Assembly (NCBI GenBank): GCA_016710275.1
Contig: JADJXS010000001.1
Span: 806,001-870,000, forward strand
DNA length: 64,000 nt
From: Phycisphaerales bacterium
Lineage (GTDB): Bacteria > Planctomycetota > Phycisphaerae > UBA1845 > Fen-1342
Reading direction: 5' to 3'
The first letter of the stretch is position 1. Every line of letters begins with the position of its first letter. Below the pieces are notes generated by a model. The model saw only the letters and a list, made by a program, of their open reading frames with translations, made no database searches and was not told the DNA's origin. A program made the translations under genes and the position numbers. This document shows positions 25,451-33,541 of this stretch, one piece after another.

Positions 25451-25536
25451 GAGAATCCTCCCTTCGATCGAGCGCCAAGCGCCGATCGGTTGTTGAGTCC
25501 ATCCCCCGAGTCACGATCGCCGAGCGCGGCGGGCGA

Positions 25537-26604
25537 CTATGCGCCAGGCGCTGAGCCGATGCGCACGCGCCCCGCGGCGGCGGCGCGATCGAACGCCTCC
25601 ATGTCCTGCGGCTCGATCCCCTGGCCGCGCTCCTGCGGGGACACGACCGGCGCAGGCAGGACGCCGGGGCGGATGACGCGACCCGGGGCGAGCACGACCG
25701 GGGCGCGCGACAGGCGTTCCGCGGCGCGCTGCGGATCGCGCAGGTAGTCCTCGCGCCAGTCGGCGCGGGTGCTCTCGACGATGCGCCCGCTGCGCAGGCC
25801 TTCCGCGATGAAGGCGTCGGCGGCGTGTGCGGTGAGCTGGGCGCGCAGCGCGGCGATCTGCGTCTGCGGGTCGGCGTCGGCCGCAGGCCCGGTCGCGCGA
25901 CCCGCCGTCAGCGGCGCGACGCCGCAGAGCGCCGGGTCATTCGTCAGCGCGACCGGCCCGAGGGCGGCGACGTCGGTGTACTCGCGGTCGGTCCAGTAGA
26001 TCACCGGCGAGAAGTAGCGATATTCCCCGCTGCGCAACAGCTCGGTCGCGCGGGCGGTCCAGGTCACGCCGGTCGCCCACAGGCCGTCCTCGCGGACATC
26101 GAGGCGCGAAATCCAGCCCGCGGCGGGGCGCAGGCCGTCATCCCGCGCGGCGCGGCCGTCGAGCGACTGGTGCTCATAGTCGATCGCCAGCTTGCGCCCG
26201 ATGCGCTCGAACCAGCGGACGGCTCCCAGCGCGTGGCGGCGGGTGAATTCGAAGTCGCGACCCGCGAGCGGACCATCGACCTGCACGAAGCCGAAGGGAA
26301 GCAGCAGGAACTCCGTCACCGGTTCGGCGCTGGAGAGCACGGAGGTGCAGCGCGAATGCGGGCGCGCATCGGCGGCGGGCGACTGCGGCGCTGCTGCGGG
26401 TGCGGGGCCTGCCGGTGCGCTGCCGGCGACGCTCCACGCGCGGACGCGGTCGCGGAGATCGTCGAGCAGGTCGAGCAGCGCGCCGGAATCGTCGGACGAG
26501 GCGGACTCGGCAACGTCCAGCGCGTCGCGCAGGCGCACGAGCACCTGGGCACGGGAAAAGGGATCGAGCGTGCACGCCTGGGCGTGCTCAGCGGACGGAT
26601 TCAC
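25537..26604 (-). CDS. Mu gpI-like prohead protease/scaffold
   Basis: 355 residues from GTG 26604, whose GTGA overlaps the stop of the GNAT gene. Residues ~95-250 match Mu gpI: EFLLLPFGFVQVDGPLAGRD, LAIDYEHQSLDGRAA, PAAGWISRLDVREDGLWATG, YRYFSPVIYWTD and VALTNDPAL. The C-terminal part is Ala/Arg-rich, as expected for the internal scaffold released by self-cleavage. The N-terminal ~90 residues (acidic, then Ala/Pro-rich) are not part of the usual family. Its presence with gpT shows that capsid maturation functions are kept. Confidence 0.82.
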   Translation of the reverse strand: MNPSAEHAQACTLDPFSRAQVLVRLRDALDVAESASSDDSGALLDLLDDLRDRVRAWSVAGSAPAGPAPAAAPQSPAADARPHSRCTSVLSSAEPVTEFLLLPFGFVQVDGPLAGRDFEFTRRHALGAVRWFERIGRKLAIDYEHQSLDGRAARDDGLRPAAGWISRLDVREDGLWATGVTWTARATELLRSGEYRYFSPVIYWTDREYTDVAALGPVALTNDPALCGVAPLTAGRATGPAADADPQTQIAALRAQLTAHAADAFIAEGLRSGRIVESTRADWREDYLRDPQRAAERLSRAPVVLAPGRVIRPGVLPAPVVSPQERGQGIEPQDMEAFDRAAAAGRVRIGSAPGA

Positions 26605-27173
26605 GGTTGCTCCTTTCGGTTGGTGGAGAGGGCGGCGGGCGCAGCGGCGGTCCGCGCCGACGGCGCCGCCACCATTAGCTCGATGTGGGGCTTGTGAGGA
26701 GTTGCGCCCGCGGAGACGAAGCCCAGCGAGCGGAAGAACCCGCGCGGGTCGCCTGCACTGCCGTCGGTCTTGACGCGCGCATCGACCGGCGACGCGGCGC
26801 GGACCAGCGCGCGGGCCAGGCCGATTCCGCGACAGGCCGGATGAACGAGCAGATTGACGAGTCGCGCGCGGGCGGTGGTGATCGCGACGCCGACCAGCAC
26901 GCCGGCCAGCTCGGCGACCCAGACGCGATGGCGCCCGCCGCGGAGCATGTCGCGAAGCTGGCCGCGGCGCATGAAGTAGTCGCGGCGCAGCGTGGTGTCG
27001 AAGAAGAACTGGAGCGGCACGTGATCGCCCGGCAGAGCGGGGCGGATCTGCAGCTCGGGACTCAGCTCGGCGTCGGATTGAACGGCGCCGAGGCGCGCGG
27101 CGGGCGGAGCCGGGTCGGGCACGGACGGGGCGGCGGGTGCGTTGCCTGTCGAATCGAATGCCTGGCGGTTCAT
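26601..27173 (-). CDS. GNAT-family N-acetyltransferase inside the capsid cassette
   Basis: 190 residues from ATG 27173, which has GGAGGGA 6 bases upstream. The acetyl-CoA binding segment VNLLVHPACRGIGLARALV (motif A) and the following SLGFVSAGATPH are clear, preceded by VWVAELAGVLVGVAIT. The first 40 residues are Pro/Ala-rich. It lies between portal and protease genes, where Mu carries the head morphogenesis gene F, and is coupled to the protease by a GTGA overlap. It may modify a host or virion protein; its substrate is unknown. Confidence 0.8.
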   Translation of the reverse strand: MNRQAFDSTGNAPAAPSVPDPAPPAARLGAVQSDAELSPELQIRPALPGDHVPLQFFFDTTLRRDYFMRRGQLRDMLRGGRHRVWVAELAGVLVGVAITTARARLVNLLVHPACRGIGLARALVRAASPVDARVKTDGSAGDPRGFFRSLGFVSAGATPHKPHIELMVAAPSARTAAAPAALSTNRKEQP

Positions 27174-27241
27174 GGCTGGTCCCTCCTCTGAATTCCCCGG
27201 AAGCGCACGGGCGGTCGGCACGTCGGCTCTACGGTGGTGCG

Positions 27242-28522
27242 CTACAGCAGCGCGTCGTCCGGGCCGGCCTCGGGAATGCCCAGTGCGCGGTGCGCCCAGG
27301 CACGCGGGATGCGGAGCTTCAATCGTTCGCTTGCGATGGAGAGCAATTGGGCCAATTCGCTGGTGCTGGCAGACTGCGACAGCGAGCGAGCGAAGTGCGG
27401 CACCGGCGCCGCGGGTCCGAAGCGCGCTCGCACGAGGGGGGTGAGCAGGTCGCGGCGGAGGGTGCGGCGCTCCTCGGCGACGTCGTCGGCGAGCAGGTCT
27501 TCGCGGACGCGGTCGTGGACCTCGGCGGCGGCGCGGGAGCCGGCGCCGCGCAGCTCGGTGGTCAGGTGCTGGCCGAGCCAGAGGATCGTCACCTCGGTGT
27601 TGCAGTGGCTCTGGATCGCCTCGTAGGGTTTGTTCGACGCGCCGCTTGCCTCCATCAGTCGCAGGTCGATCGCCTTGCTGAAAGCGGCGGCGGCGTCCGT
27701 GCCGAGGGCGGACAGCGCCCGCAGCAGCTCGGTCTTTTCGCTGGCGGGGGTGCCCGGCTCGAACTGTGCGACGCGCAGCGGCATGCCCGCGATCTGCGAG
27801 TAGGTCAGCCAGTCCTTGAAGGAGAGGCTCTGCGCGAGGAAGAGCAGCGCGCTGGAGCGCAGCAGCCCGCCGTCGAACCAGCGGCCGACGCGCGCTGCGC
27901 CGGGGGTGTGAACGATCCACTTGCCGGGCTGCTCGTCGAGGGCGACGCCGTCATGCGGCGATTCCTGTGTTCGCAGGCGGAGCCGCCACGGCTCGCGATC
28001 ATCGGCGATGAGCCGGCTGAAGGGGGCGGGGAGGATGTCGACGAGGCGGGCGTCCTCCCAGACCAGCTCCGCCACGGCGACGCCATAGCCGACCGCACCG
28101 GCGAGGTGATCGAGCACTTCGTCGATGCGTTCCAGGTCGCGCAGGGCGTCGCGACAGTAATCGGCGACGCGCTGCGGTTCGGGTGCGGCTTGCGAGGACG
28201 GATCTCGGGCGGGGGCGGGCGCGACGTCCCAATCCAGGGCGGTGAGGGCGAGCCTGCGGGTGGCGGCGACGGCTGCCAGGCGGGTCCAGCGGCGCAGCAT
28301 GTCGTCGTAGAGATCGAATTGGGCCTGCGGCCGACCGGCGTCCGCGGCGCCGAGCAGGGCAAGGACGCGCGAGGGGGTGAGTCCGGCGGATTGAACGGCG
28401 CGCTGCGCGTCGTCCCGCCAGGGGCGGATGGTGCGGCGCGGGTCGGGGGGTGCGGTTCTCGCGAAGAGCGAGCCGAGGGCCGACAGGGCGCTGCGGATGG
28501 GTTGGAACCGGGCGGCGTTCAC
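27242..28522 (-). CDS. Mu gp29-like portal protein (DUF935)
   Basis: 426 residues from GTG 28522, chosen because GGAG lies 6 bases upstream; the open frame continues 31 Pro/Arg-rich residues further without support. Portal family features are DDMLRRWTRLAAVAATRRLAL, LDWDVAPAP, YCRDALRDLERIDEVLDHL, GYGVAVAELVWED, GKWIVHTPGA, LSFKDWLTYSQIAGMPLRV and EVTILWLGQHLTTE. This is the first gene of the cassette; no large or small terminase subunit precedes it, so the DNA-packaging motor that a portal normally docks is not encoded here. Confidence 0.85.
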   Translation of the reverse strand: MNAARFQPIRSALSALGSLFARTAPPDPRRTIRPWRDDAQRAVQSAGLTPSRVLALLGAADAGRPQAQFDLYDDMLRRWTRLAAVAATRRLALTALDWDVAPAPARDPSSQAAPEPQRVADYCRDALRDLERIDEVLDHLAGAVGYGVAVAELVWEDARLVDILPAPFSRLIADDREPWRLRLRTQESPHDGVALDEQPGKWIVHTPGAARVGRWFDGGLLRSSALLFLAQSLSFKDWLTYSQIAGMPLRVAQFEPGTPASEKTELLRALSALGTDAAAAFSKAIDLRLMEASGASNKPYEAIQSHCNTEVTILWLGQHLTTELRGAGSRAAAEVHDRVREDLLADDVAEERRTLRRDLLTPLVRARFGPAAPVPHFARSLSQSASTSELAQLLSIASERLKLRIPRAWAHRALGIPEAGPDDALL

Positions 28523-28934
28523 GTCTGGCTCCGGGTCGGGCGGTCTGGATCGCGGCGCGGGGCGGCGTGCCGGTCCGCGGGCGACGTTGGGGGGCCGCGC
28601 GGTGCGGCCCGTCACAACATAGGATAGCTCACGATTCTAGAAATGTCGGAGGCCGGAGCGGGAATGTGGGCCAGTGCGCTGGATCGACGGGCGGCGTGCG
28701 CCGGATGGCGTGATTTCGCGCCGAAAGGCGTGAATTGTCACCGGTGGGGGGAGCGGGTTGTTTTCGGAGGCTGGGAAGGCGGACGCCGGGTCTTCGGTCC
28801 CGGGCTTCAGGGACGCGCGGGGGAGGGGCCGGAATGACCGCAGCGGGGGCGGCGGGGAGGGCGCCGGGGGGGCGACATTGTGAATTCTGCGGACGTGGGG
28901 CGCTTGCCCTTCATGAAATTCCGCTGCTCCGCCG
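28523..28934. other. Intergenic region upstream of the capsid cassette
   Basis: 412 bases between the divergent portal and DUF5658-like genes. I see no terminase fragment, no att-like duplication, no tRNA and no clear promoter. A short frame near 28835-28940 encoding HCEFCGRG is too weak to call. Confidence 0.5.
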
Positions 28935-29432
28935 ATGTGGATGAATCGCAGGCAGGAGGGTCAGGCGGTGCATCCGCGGTTGGGCGAGTTTCGATCCGTT
29001 CCGGTTGCGTCGGCTGAGCTGGCGGTGGCGGCCGGCAGCACGCGCGAAGTTGCTGCGCTGCGGCGGGCGTTCTCGTTCGTGTGGCTGGAGCGGCCGCGGC
29101 GGGTGCTGCTGGCGCTGACGGCGGTGTGGGTGCTGCACCTTTTCGATCTGTGCTTCACGATGCGCGAGTCGCAGGAGCTGCACTTCGTGGAGTTGAACCC
29201 GATTGCGGCCCGGCTGCTGTCAGGGCCGGAGCACTGGATCATCAGCTACAAGTTTGCGCTGGTGACGCTGGGGTCGGCGATTCTGCTGCTGTTGCGGCGG
29301 CACTCGATCACGGAGCTGGCGAGCTGGTTCCTGGCGGCGGTGTCGGTGTACGTCGCGGCGCGGTGGTACGTGTATTTTCAGTGCCTGATCGATGATCGTT
29401 ACAGCCCGTTCGTGGCGATCGGGGGGCCGTAG
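28935..29432 (+). CDS. DUF5658-like integral membrane protein
   Basis: 165 residues. After ~50 soluble residues there are three or four membrane helices (VLLALTAVWVLHLFDLCFTM, IISYKFALVTLGSAILLLL, LASWFLAAVSVYVAARWYVY) and a conserved-looking loop FVELNPIAARLL, the 'D..T......E.NP.a' pattern of DUF5658 proteins. Function unknown. ATG 28935 or ATG 28941 can start it; no strong ribosome binding site is visible. It is single and divergent from the phage cassette. Confidence 0.7.
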   Translation: MWMNRRQEGQAVHPRLGEFRSVPVASAELAVAAGSTREVAALRRAFSFVWLERPRRVLLALTAVWVLHLFDLCFTMRESQELHFVELNPIAARLLSGPEHWIISYKFALVTLGSAILLLLRRHSITELASWFLAAVSVYVAARWYVYFQCLIDDRYSPFVAIGGP

Positions 29433-29524
29433 CGGGTGCGGTGTGCCTGCGCGGGCAGTGCGGCGCATCGCGTGACCAGTCGCTCTGCGCCGGTCGGAAC
29501 ACCCACCACCAGAATGAAGCCGCT

Positions 29525-30001
29525 CTAGCGCCGCCGTCCGCCGCGATCGGCGCGGCGCGGGGCGGGCGCCTCTTTTCGCTTGGCCTGTCGGGCGCTGAGC
29601 ACGGCGGTGGCCTTGGGGATGTCGGACACCTTGAAGATGCCGAGCGTCTTGCCGCCGGGAGCACCGGTGGTGCAGTAGGCGTAATTCACGTTCACATGCG
29701 ATTCGGCGAGCCGCTCGACGACGTCGGCCAGCGCACCCGCGCGGTTGGGGAGCGTGGCGACGAGCACCTGCGTCTCGTTGTTTGGCAGGTCGAGATCGGA
29801 GAGGGCGGCCCGTGCGCCGGCGACGTCGCTGGTGACCACGCGCAGCACGCCGTGTTCGGTCGAATCCATCATGGTCATGCCGATGATGTTCACCTTCGCC
29901 TGCGCGAGGCGATGACAGACGCGCGACAGCACCCCGGGCTTGTTGACCAGGAAGACGGTGAGCTGGGTGTCGGTGCGAATGTCGTGGTTGTTGGCGCTCA
30001 T
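29525..30001 (-). CDS. Tandem ACT-domain protein
   Basis: 158 residues forming two ACT domains: LTVFLVNKPGVLSRVCHRLA...NIIGMTMMD and QVLVATLPNRAGALADVVERLA...VNVNYAYCTT. ACT pairs bind amino acids and act as allosteric regulators; stand-alone ACT-ACT proteins of this size have no enzymatic domain. The tail is Lys/Arg-rich (ADRGGRRR). It is divergent from alaS, 280 bases away, so an amino-acid-responsive role is a reasonable guess only. Cytoplasmic. Confidence 0.85.
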   Translation of the reverse strand: MSANNHDIRTDTQLTVFLVNKPGVLSRVCHRLAQAKVNIIGMTMMDSTEHGVLRVVTSDVAGARAALSDLDLPNNETQVLVATLPNRAGALADVVERLAESHVNVNYAYCTTGAPGGKTLGIFKVSDIPKATAVLSARQAKRKEAPAPRRADRGGRRR

Positions 30002-30213
30002 GCTTCGTCCTGTCCACGCGGCGCCGCCGGTCGTGGACCCGGCCGGTCAGCCGTTGGCGAGAGGGGATGGGAGCGCCGAGCAGGCGTCGCGACCGCGCGA
30101 CGAAGTGCCCTCGGGGCGCCTCCGCATCCTGACCGGGCGAATATAGCCCAATGACCGGAGCGCGAAAAGCACGGCCATCGGGCCGATGTGAGGCCGCATT
30201 CGGCGCCTGCCGC

Positions 30214-30242
30214 TTCGCCCTGCGCGTCCCTGCTACTACAAT
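30214..30242 (+). promoter_or_regulatory. Putative promoter of alaS
   Basis: TTCGCC (30214-30219) and TACAAT (30237-30242) spaced by 17 bases, with the start codon 40 bases downstream. The -10 box matches 5 of 6, the -35 only 3 of 6. I see no T-box leader. Confidence 0.35.
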
Positions 30243-30281
30243 TCCCGGCTTTGCCGCGAACCGGCACAGGAATGAACCGCC

Positions 30282-33191
30282 ATGCCCCCGACCGTCCGCA
30301 CCGCCGCCCAGATCCGCCGCGAGTTTCTCGATTTCTTCCGCGAACGCGGACATGCGATCGTTCCGGCGTCGCCGGTGATTCCGCACGACGACCCGACGCT
30401 GCTGTTCACGAACGCCGGGATGAACCAGTTCAAGGATGTGTTCCTGGGGAGCGGGTCGCGCAGCTATCAGCGGGCGGCGGACTCGCAGCCGTGCATCCGC
30501 GCCGGCGGCAAGCACAACGATCTCGACGACGTGGGGATGGACACCTATCACCACACCTGCTTCGAGATGCTGGGCAACTGGTCCTTCGGCGATTATTTCA
30601 AGGCGGAGGCGATTGGGTGGGCGTGGGAGCTGCTGACGCGGGTGTGGGGGCTGGAGCCGCAGCGGCTGCACGCGACGTATTTTGAGGGCGATCCCGCGCA
30701 GGGGGTTCCGGCCGACACGGAGGCGCGCGACCTGTGGAAGAAAATCGCCGGGCTGCCCGATGCGCGCATCCACCCCGGGAATCGCAAGGACAATTTCTGG
30801 GAGATGGGGGACACCGGCCCGTGCGGGCCGTGCAGCGAGATTCACATTGACCTGACGCCGGACGCCAGCTGCGGAAAACTCGTGAACGCGGGCGATGCGC
30901 GGGTGATGGAGATCTGGAACCTCGTGTTCATCCAGTTCAATCGCAACGCGGACCAGTCGCTGACGCCGCTGCCGGCACGGCACGTGGACACGGGGATGGG
31001 CTTTGAGCGCATCTGCTCGGTGGTGCAGGGGATGGGGCACGGGCGGCTGGGGCGCTTCAGCAACTATGACACGGACGTGTTTTCGCCGCTGTTCGATGCG
31101 ATTCACGACATTTCCAAGGCGCCGGCCTACGCCGGCACACTGCCCGAAGCCGGCGGGCGCGGCGCGAAGGACGCACCGCAAGTGATGATCGACGTGGCGT
31201 ATCGCGTGATCGCCGATCACATCCGCACGCTCACGTTTGCGATTGCCGACGGCTGCCTGCCCGACAAGGAGGGGCGCGGGTATGTGCTGCGGCGCATCCT
31301 GCGCCGCGCGGTGCGCTACGGGTATCAATATCTCGGGTTGAAGGAGCCGTTTCTGCATCGGCTCGCGCCGACGGTCGGCGAGCTGCTGGGCGATTCGTTT
31401 CCCCGGCTGCGCGAAAATCCGGGACGCGTCGCCGAGGCGCTGCGCGAGGAGGAGGCATCCTTCGGGCGAACGCTGGAGCGCGGGTTGGCGCTCTTCGACG
31501 AGGCCGCCGACACGGCGCGACGCGACCATCACGGGGAGGTGCGCGGCGCGGACGCCTTTCGGCTGCACGACACCTTCGGCTTTCCGATCGACCTGACGCA
31601 GATCATGGCCGCGGAGAGCGGACTGCGGGTGGACATCGGCGAATATGAACGGCTGATGGAAGCGGCGCGCGAGCGGGCGCGCGGCACGGGGCGCTCCGCC
31701 GCGGCAGCGATCGACCCCTCGACGGCGGCGATCATCACCGGATGGGGGGCGACCGACGATCACTGGAAGCACGAGCACGAGTCGCTGACGGCGCGGATCG
31801 TGGGCGTGCTGCGCAGCGACGGCGACGCGCTGCGGGCGATGGAAGGCGCGAACGCGAAGCTGCGCAGCGGCGAAGGCGGGGCGCTGATTCTGGATCGCAC
31901 CTGCTTCTATGGCGAACAGGGCGGGCAGGTGGGCGATGCGGGCGTGATTCGCGCAGGAGCGGCGGAATTCCGCGTGGATCGCACGGTGCGCTTGTCCGAC
32001 ACGATCGTTCACGTCGGCGGCCTGGTCTCGGGCGAACTGGGGGCGGGCGACGCGGTCGAGTTGAGCGTCAGCCCGGATCGCGCCCGCACGCGCGCCAATC
32101 ACACCGCGACGCACCTGCTCAACTGGGCGCTGCGCGAGGTGCTGGGCGAGCACGTGCAGCAGAAAGGCTCGCTCGTGGACGCCGACCGGACGCGCTTCGA
32201 CTTTTCGCATCCCCGCGCGCCGGAGCCGGGTGAACTGGAGCGCATTGAGCGGCTGGCCGGCGAGCAGGCGGCGCGCGGGCTGGTCGTGCACGCGGCCGAG
32301 GCGGCGCAGGGCGACGCGATGAAGATCAGCGGGCTGCGGGCCGTGTTCGGCGAAAAGTACCCCGAGCGGGTGCGCGTCGTGTCGATCGGGCCGGCGGTCG
32401 CGGATCTGCTGGCCGACCCGGCCCGCGCTGACTGGCGTGGTTACTCGATCGAGTTCTGCGGCGGGACGCACGTCCGCAACACGCGCGAGATCGGGCGCTT
32501 TGTGCTGGTGGCCGAGGAGGCGGTCGCCAAGGGGGTGCGGCGCGTGGTGGGGCTGACCGGGCCGGATGCGGCACGGGCGGATGCGCTGGCGGAATCGCTG
32601 CTGGCGCGGGCGGCGGCGCTCTCGCAGGAGGCTGCGCCCGAGGCGCTGTCGGCCGGACTGGCGGCGCTGGCGGCGGAGGCGGCCGGCGCGGTGATTCCGT
32701 TGTCGCGCCGGGCGGCGCTGCGATCGGCGCTGGAATCGCTGCAAGCGCGTCAGAAGGAGCAATCTCGCGCCAGTGCGGCGGATTCGCTGGCCGTCGCGAT
32801 TGGGCACGTGGACGCGCTGATTGCCGCGGCGGAGCGCATCGGCGACACGGCGATCGTGGTCGGTGCAATGCCGGACCTGCCGGCCGAGCAGCTTAAGCAC
32901 GCGGCGGATATTGTTCGTTCGCGCTGCGGGAGCTGCGCGGTGCTGTTCGGGGTGCACGTGGCGGCGGGGGAGAAGAGTCCGGCCAAGGCGGTGGTGCTGG
33001 CGGCGGTTTCGGAGGATCTGATCCGGCGCGGGGTGAAGGCGGGCGACCTGGTGAAGGCGGTGGCGCCGCTGGTGGATGGCGGGGGCGGCGGGCCGCCGAC
33101 GCTGGCGCAGGCGGGCGGGAAGAGTCCGGAGAAGCTGCCGGCGGCGCTGGAGGCGGGGCGGGCGTGGATTCGCGAGCGGATCATGAAGTGA
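30282..33191 (+). CDS. alaS: Alanyl-tRNA synthetase
   Basis: 969 residues, somewhat longer than the usual ~880. It charges tRNA-Ala. The class II catalytic core shows QIRREFLDFFRERGH, LLFTNAGMNQFKDVF, CIRAGGKHNDLDDVG and EMGDTGPCGPCSEIH; the editing domain keeps the zinc ligands in HTATHLLNWALR and CGGTHV; the C-Ala region ends GGGGGGPPTLAQAGG. ATG 30282 has AGGA about 10 bases upstream and a putative promoter 40 bases upstream. All key residues are present. It is followed by a repeat island rather than a codirectional gene. Confidence 0.98.
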   Translation: MPPTVRTAAQIRREFLDFFRERGHAIVPASPVIPHDDPTLLFTNAGMNQFKDVFLGSGSRSYQRAADSQPCIRAGGKHNDLDDVGMDTYHHTCFEMLGNWSFGDYFKAEAIGWAWELLTRVWGLEPQRLHATYFEGDPAQGVPADTEARDLWKKIAGLPDARIHPGNRKDNFWEMGDTGPCGPCSEIHIDLTPDASCGKLVNAGDARVMEIWNLVFIQFNRNADQSLTPLPARHVDTGMGFERICSVVQGMGHGRLGRFSNYDTDVFSPLFDAIHDISKAPAYAGTLPEAGGRGAKDAPQVMIDVAYRVIADHIRTLTFAIADGCLPDKEGRGYVLRRILRRAVRYGYQYLGLKEPFLHRLAPTVGELLGDSFPRLRENPGRVAEALREEEASFGRTLERGLALFDEAADTARRDHHGEVRGADAFRLHDTFGFPIDLTQIMAAESGLRVDIGEYERLMEAARERARGTGRSAAAAIDPSTAAIITGWGATDDHWKHEHESLTARIVGVLRSDGDALRAMEGANAKLRSGEGGALILDRTCFYGEQGGQVGDAGVIRAGAAEFRVDRTVRLSDTIVHVGGLVSGELGAGDAVELSVSPDRARTRANHTATHLLNWALREVLGEHVQQKGSLVDADRTRFDFSHPRAPEPGELERIERLAGEQAARGLVVHAAEAAQGDAMKISGLRAVFGEKYPERVRVVSIGPAVADLLADPARADWRGYSIEFCGGTHVRNTREIGRFVLVAEEAVAKGVRRVVGLTGPDAARADALAESLLARAAALSQEAAPEALSAGLAALAAEAAGAVIPLSRRAALRSALESLQARQKEQSRASAADSLAVAIGHVDALIAAAERIGDTAIVVGAMPDLPAEQLKHAADIVRSRCGSCAVLFGVHVAAGEKSPAKAVVLAAVSEDLIRRGVKAGDLVKAVAPLVDGGGGGPPTLAQAGGKSPEKLPAALEAGRAWIRERIMK

Positions 33192-33220
33192 GAGGAGTTT
33201 GAGTGTGTTGAGGGGTGGGT

Positions 33221-33266
33221 CCAGGGCCTGAAGGCCCTGGCAACGATCGTGCGCCCTGACGGGCGA
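33221..33266. repeat. Element type A (copy 1)
   Basis: A 46-base block starting with a perfect palindrome (arms CCAGGGCCT and AGGCCCTGG, loop GA) and ending with GCCCTGACGGGC. An identical 46-base copy lies at 35298-35343. Confidence 0.92.
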
Positions 33267-33270
33267 AGAG

Positions 33271-33300
33271 CATGCTTTCGCGGAGTACCGCGAAAGCATG
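33271..33300. repeat. Palindromic element type B (copy 3)
   Basis: Perfect 13-base arms CATGCTTTCGCGG and CCGCGAAAGCATG around AGTA. Confidence 0.95.
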
Positions 33301-33333
33301 GCACCCGAAACGGTGCGTCGCGCCCGGCGAAGA

Positions 33334-33359
33334 CATGCCGACGCAAAGCCGTCGGCATG
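33334..33359. repeat. Palindromic element type C (copy 2)
   Basis: Identical to the element at 13355: arms CATGCCGACG and CGTCGGCATG, loop CAAAGC. Confidence 0.95.
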
Positions 33360-33374
33360 GCACCTGGCGAAGAG

Positions 33375-33404
33375 CATGCTTACGCGGAGTACCGCGAAAG
33401 CATG
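33375..33404. repeat. Palindromic element type B (copy 4)
   Basis: Arms CATGCTTACGCGG and CCGCGAAAGCATG around AGTA, with one mismatch in the stem. Confidence 0.92.
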
Positions 33405-33437
33405 GCACCCGAAACGGGGCATGGCGCCCGGCGAGTG

Positions 33438-33489
33438 GCATCGGGCTTCTGCCCGATGCATAGCACTGCACCACCCAGAAGGGTGGTGC
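33438..33489. repeat. Two further palindromes, types D and E
   Basis: Type D at 33438-33459 has arms GCATCGGGC and GCCCGATGC with loop TTCT; type E at 33468-33489 has arms GCACCACCC and GGGTGGTGC with loop AGAA. Both are perfect 9-base stems with four-base loops. Confidence 0.9.
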
Positions 33490-33541
33490 CACGGAATGCG
33501 GAAGCGCCACGGCATGCGGCGGAATCGCGGCATGCGGCGGG

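Larger units (their letters stand above)
33192..33541. other. Intergenic repeat island 2 (no gene)
   Basis: 350 bases between the converging alaS and M32 peptidase genes, made up almost entirely of palindromic elements (types A, B, C, B, D, E in order, listed separately), joined by variants of GGCGAAGA and GGCACCCGAAACGG. It probably forms a row of hairpins in RNA from either strand and may end both transcripts. Confidence 0.8.

Noticed and set aside
21600..28600. A complete inducible prophage
   Set aside because: No integrase, transposase, repressor, terminase, tail, lysin or att site is present; only head genes and small membrane genes are.
28835..28942. Short frame encoding HCEFCGRG, possible mini zinc-ribbon protein
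   Set aside because: No ribosome binding site, Gly/Ala-rich composition, overlaps the next gene's start; two cysteines alone do not make a case.
30002..30281. T-box or other riboswitch before alaS
   Set aside because: No specifier/antiterminator-like structure or conserved T-box sequence is visible; only a weak promoter.
33221..33489. CRISPR array
   Set aside because: The repeated units are palindromes of different types at irregular spacing; there is no constant repeat-spacer period and no cas gene.
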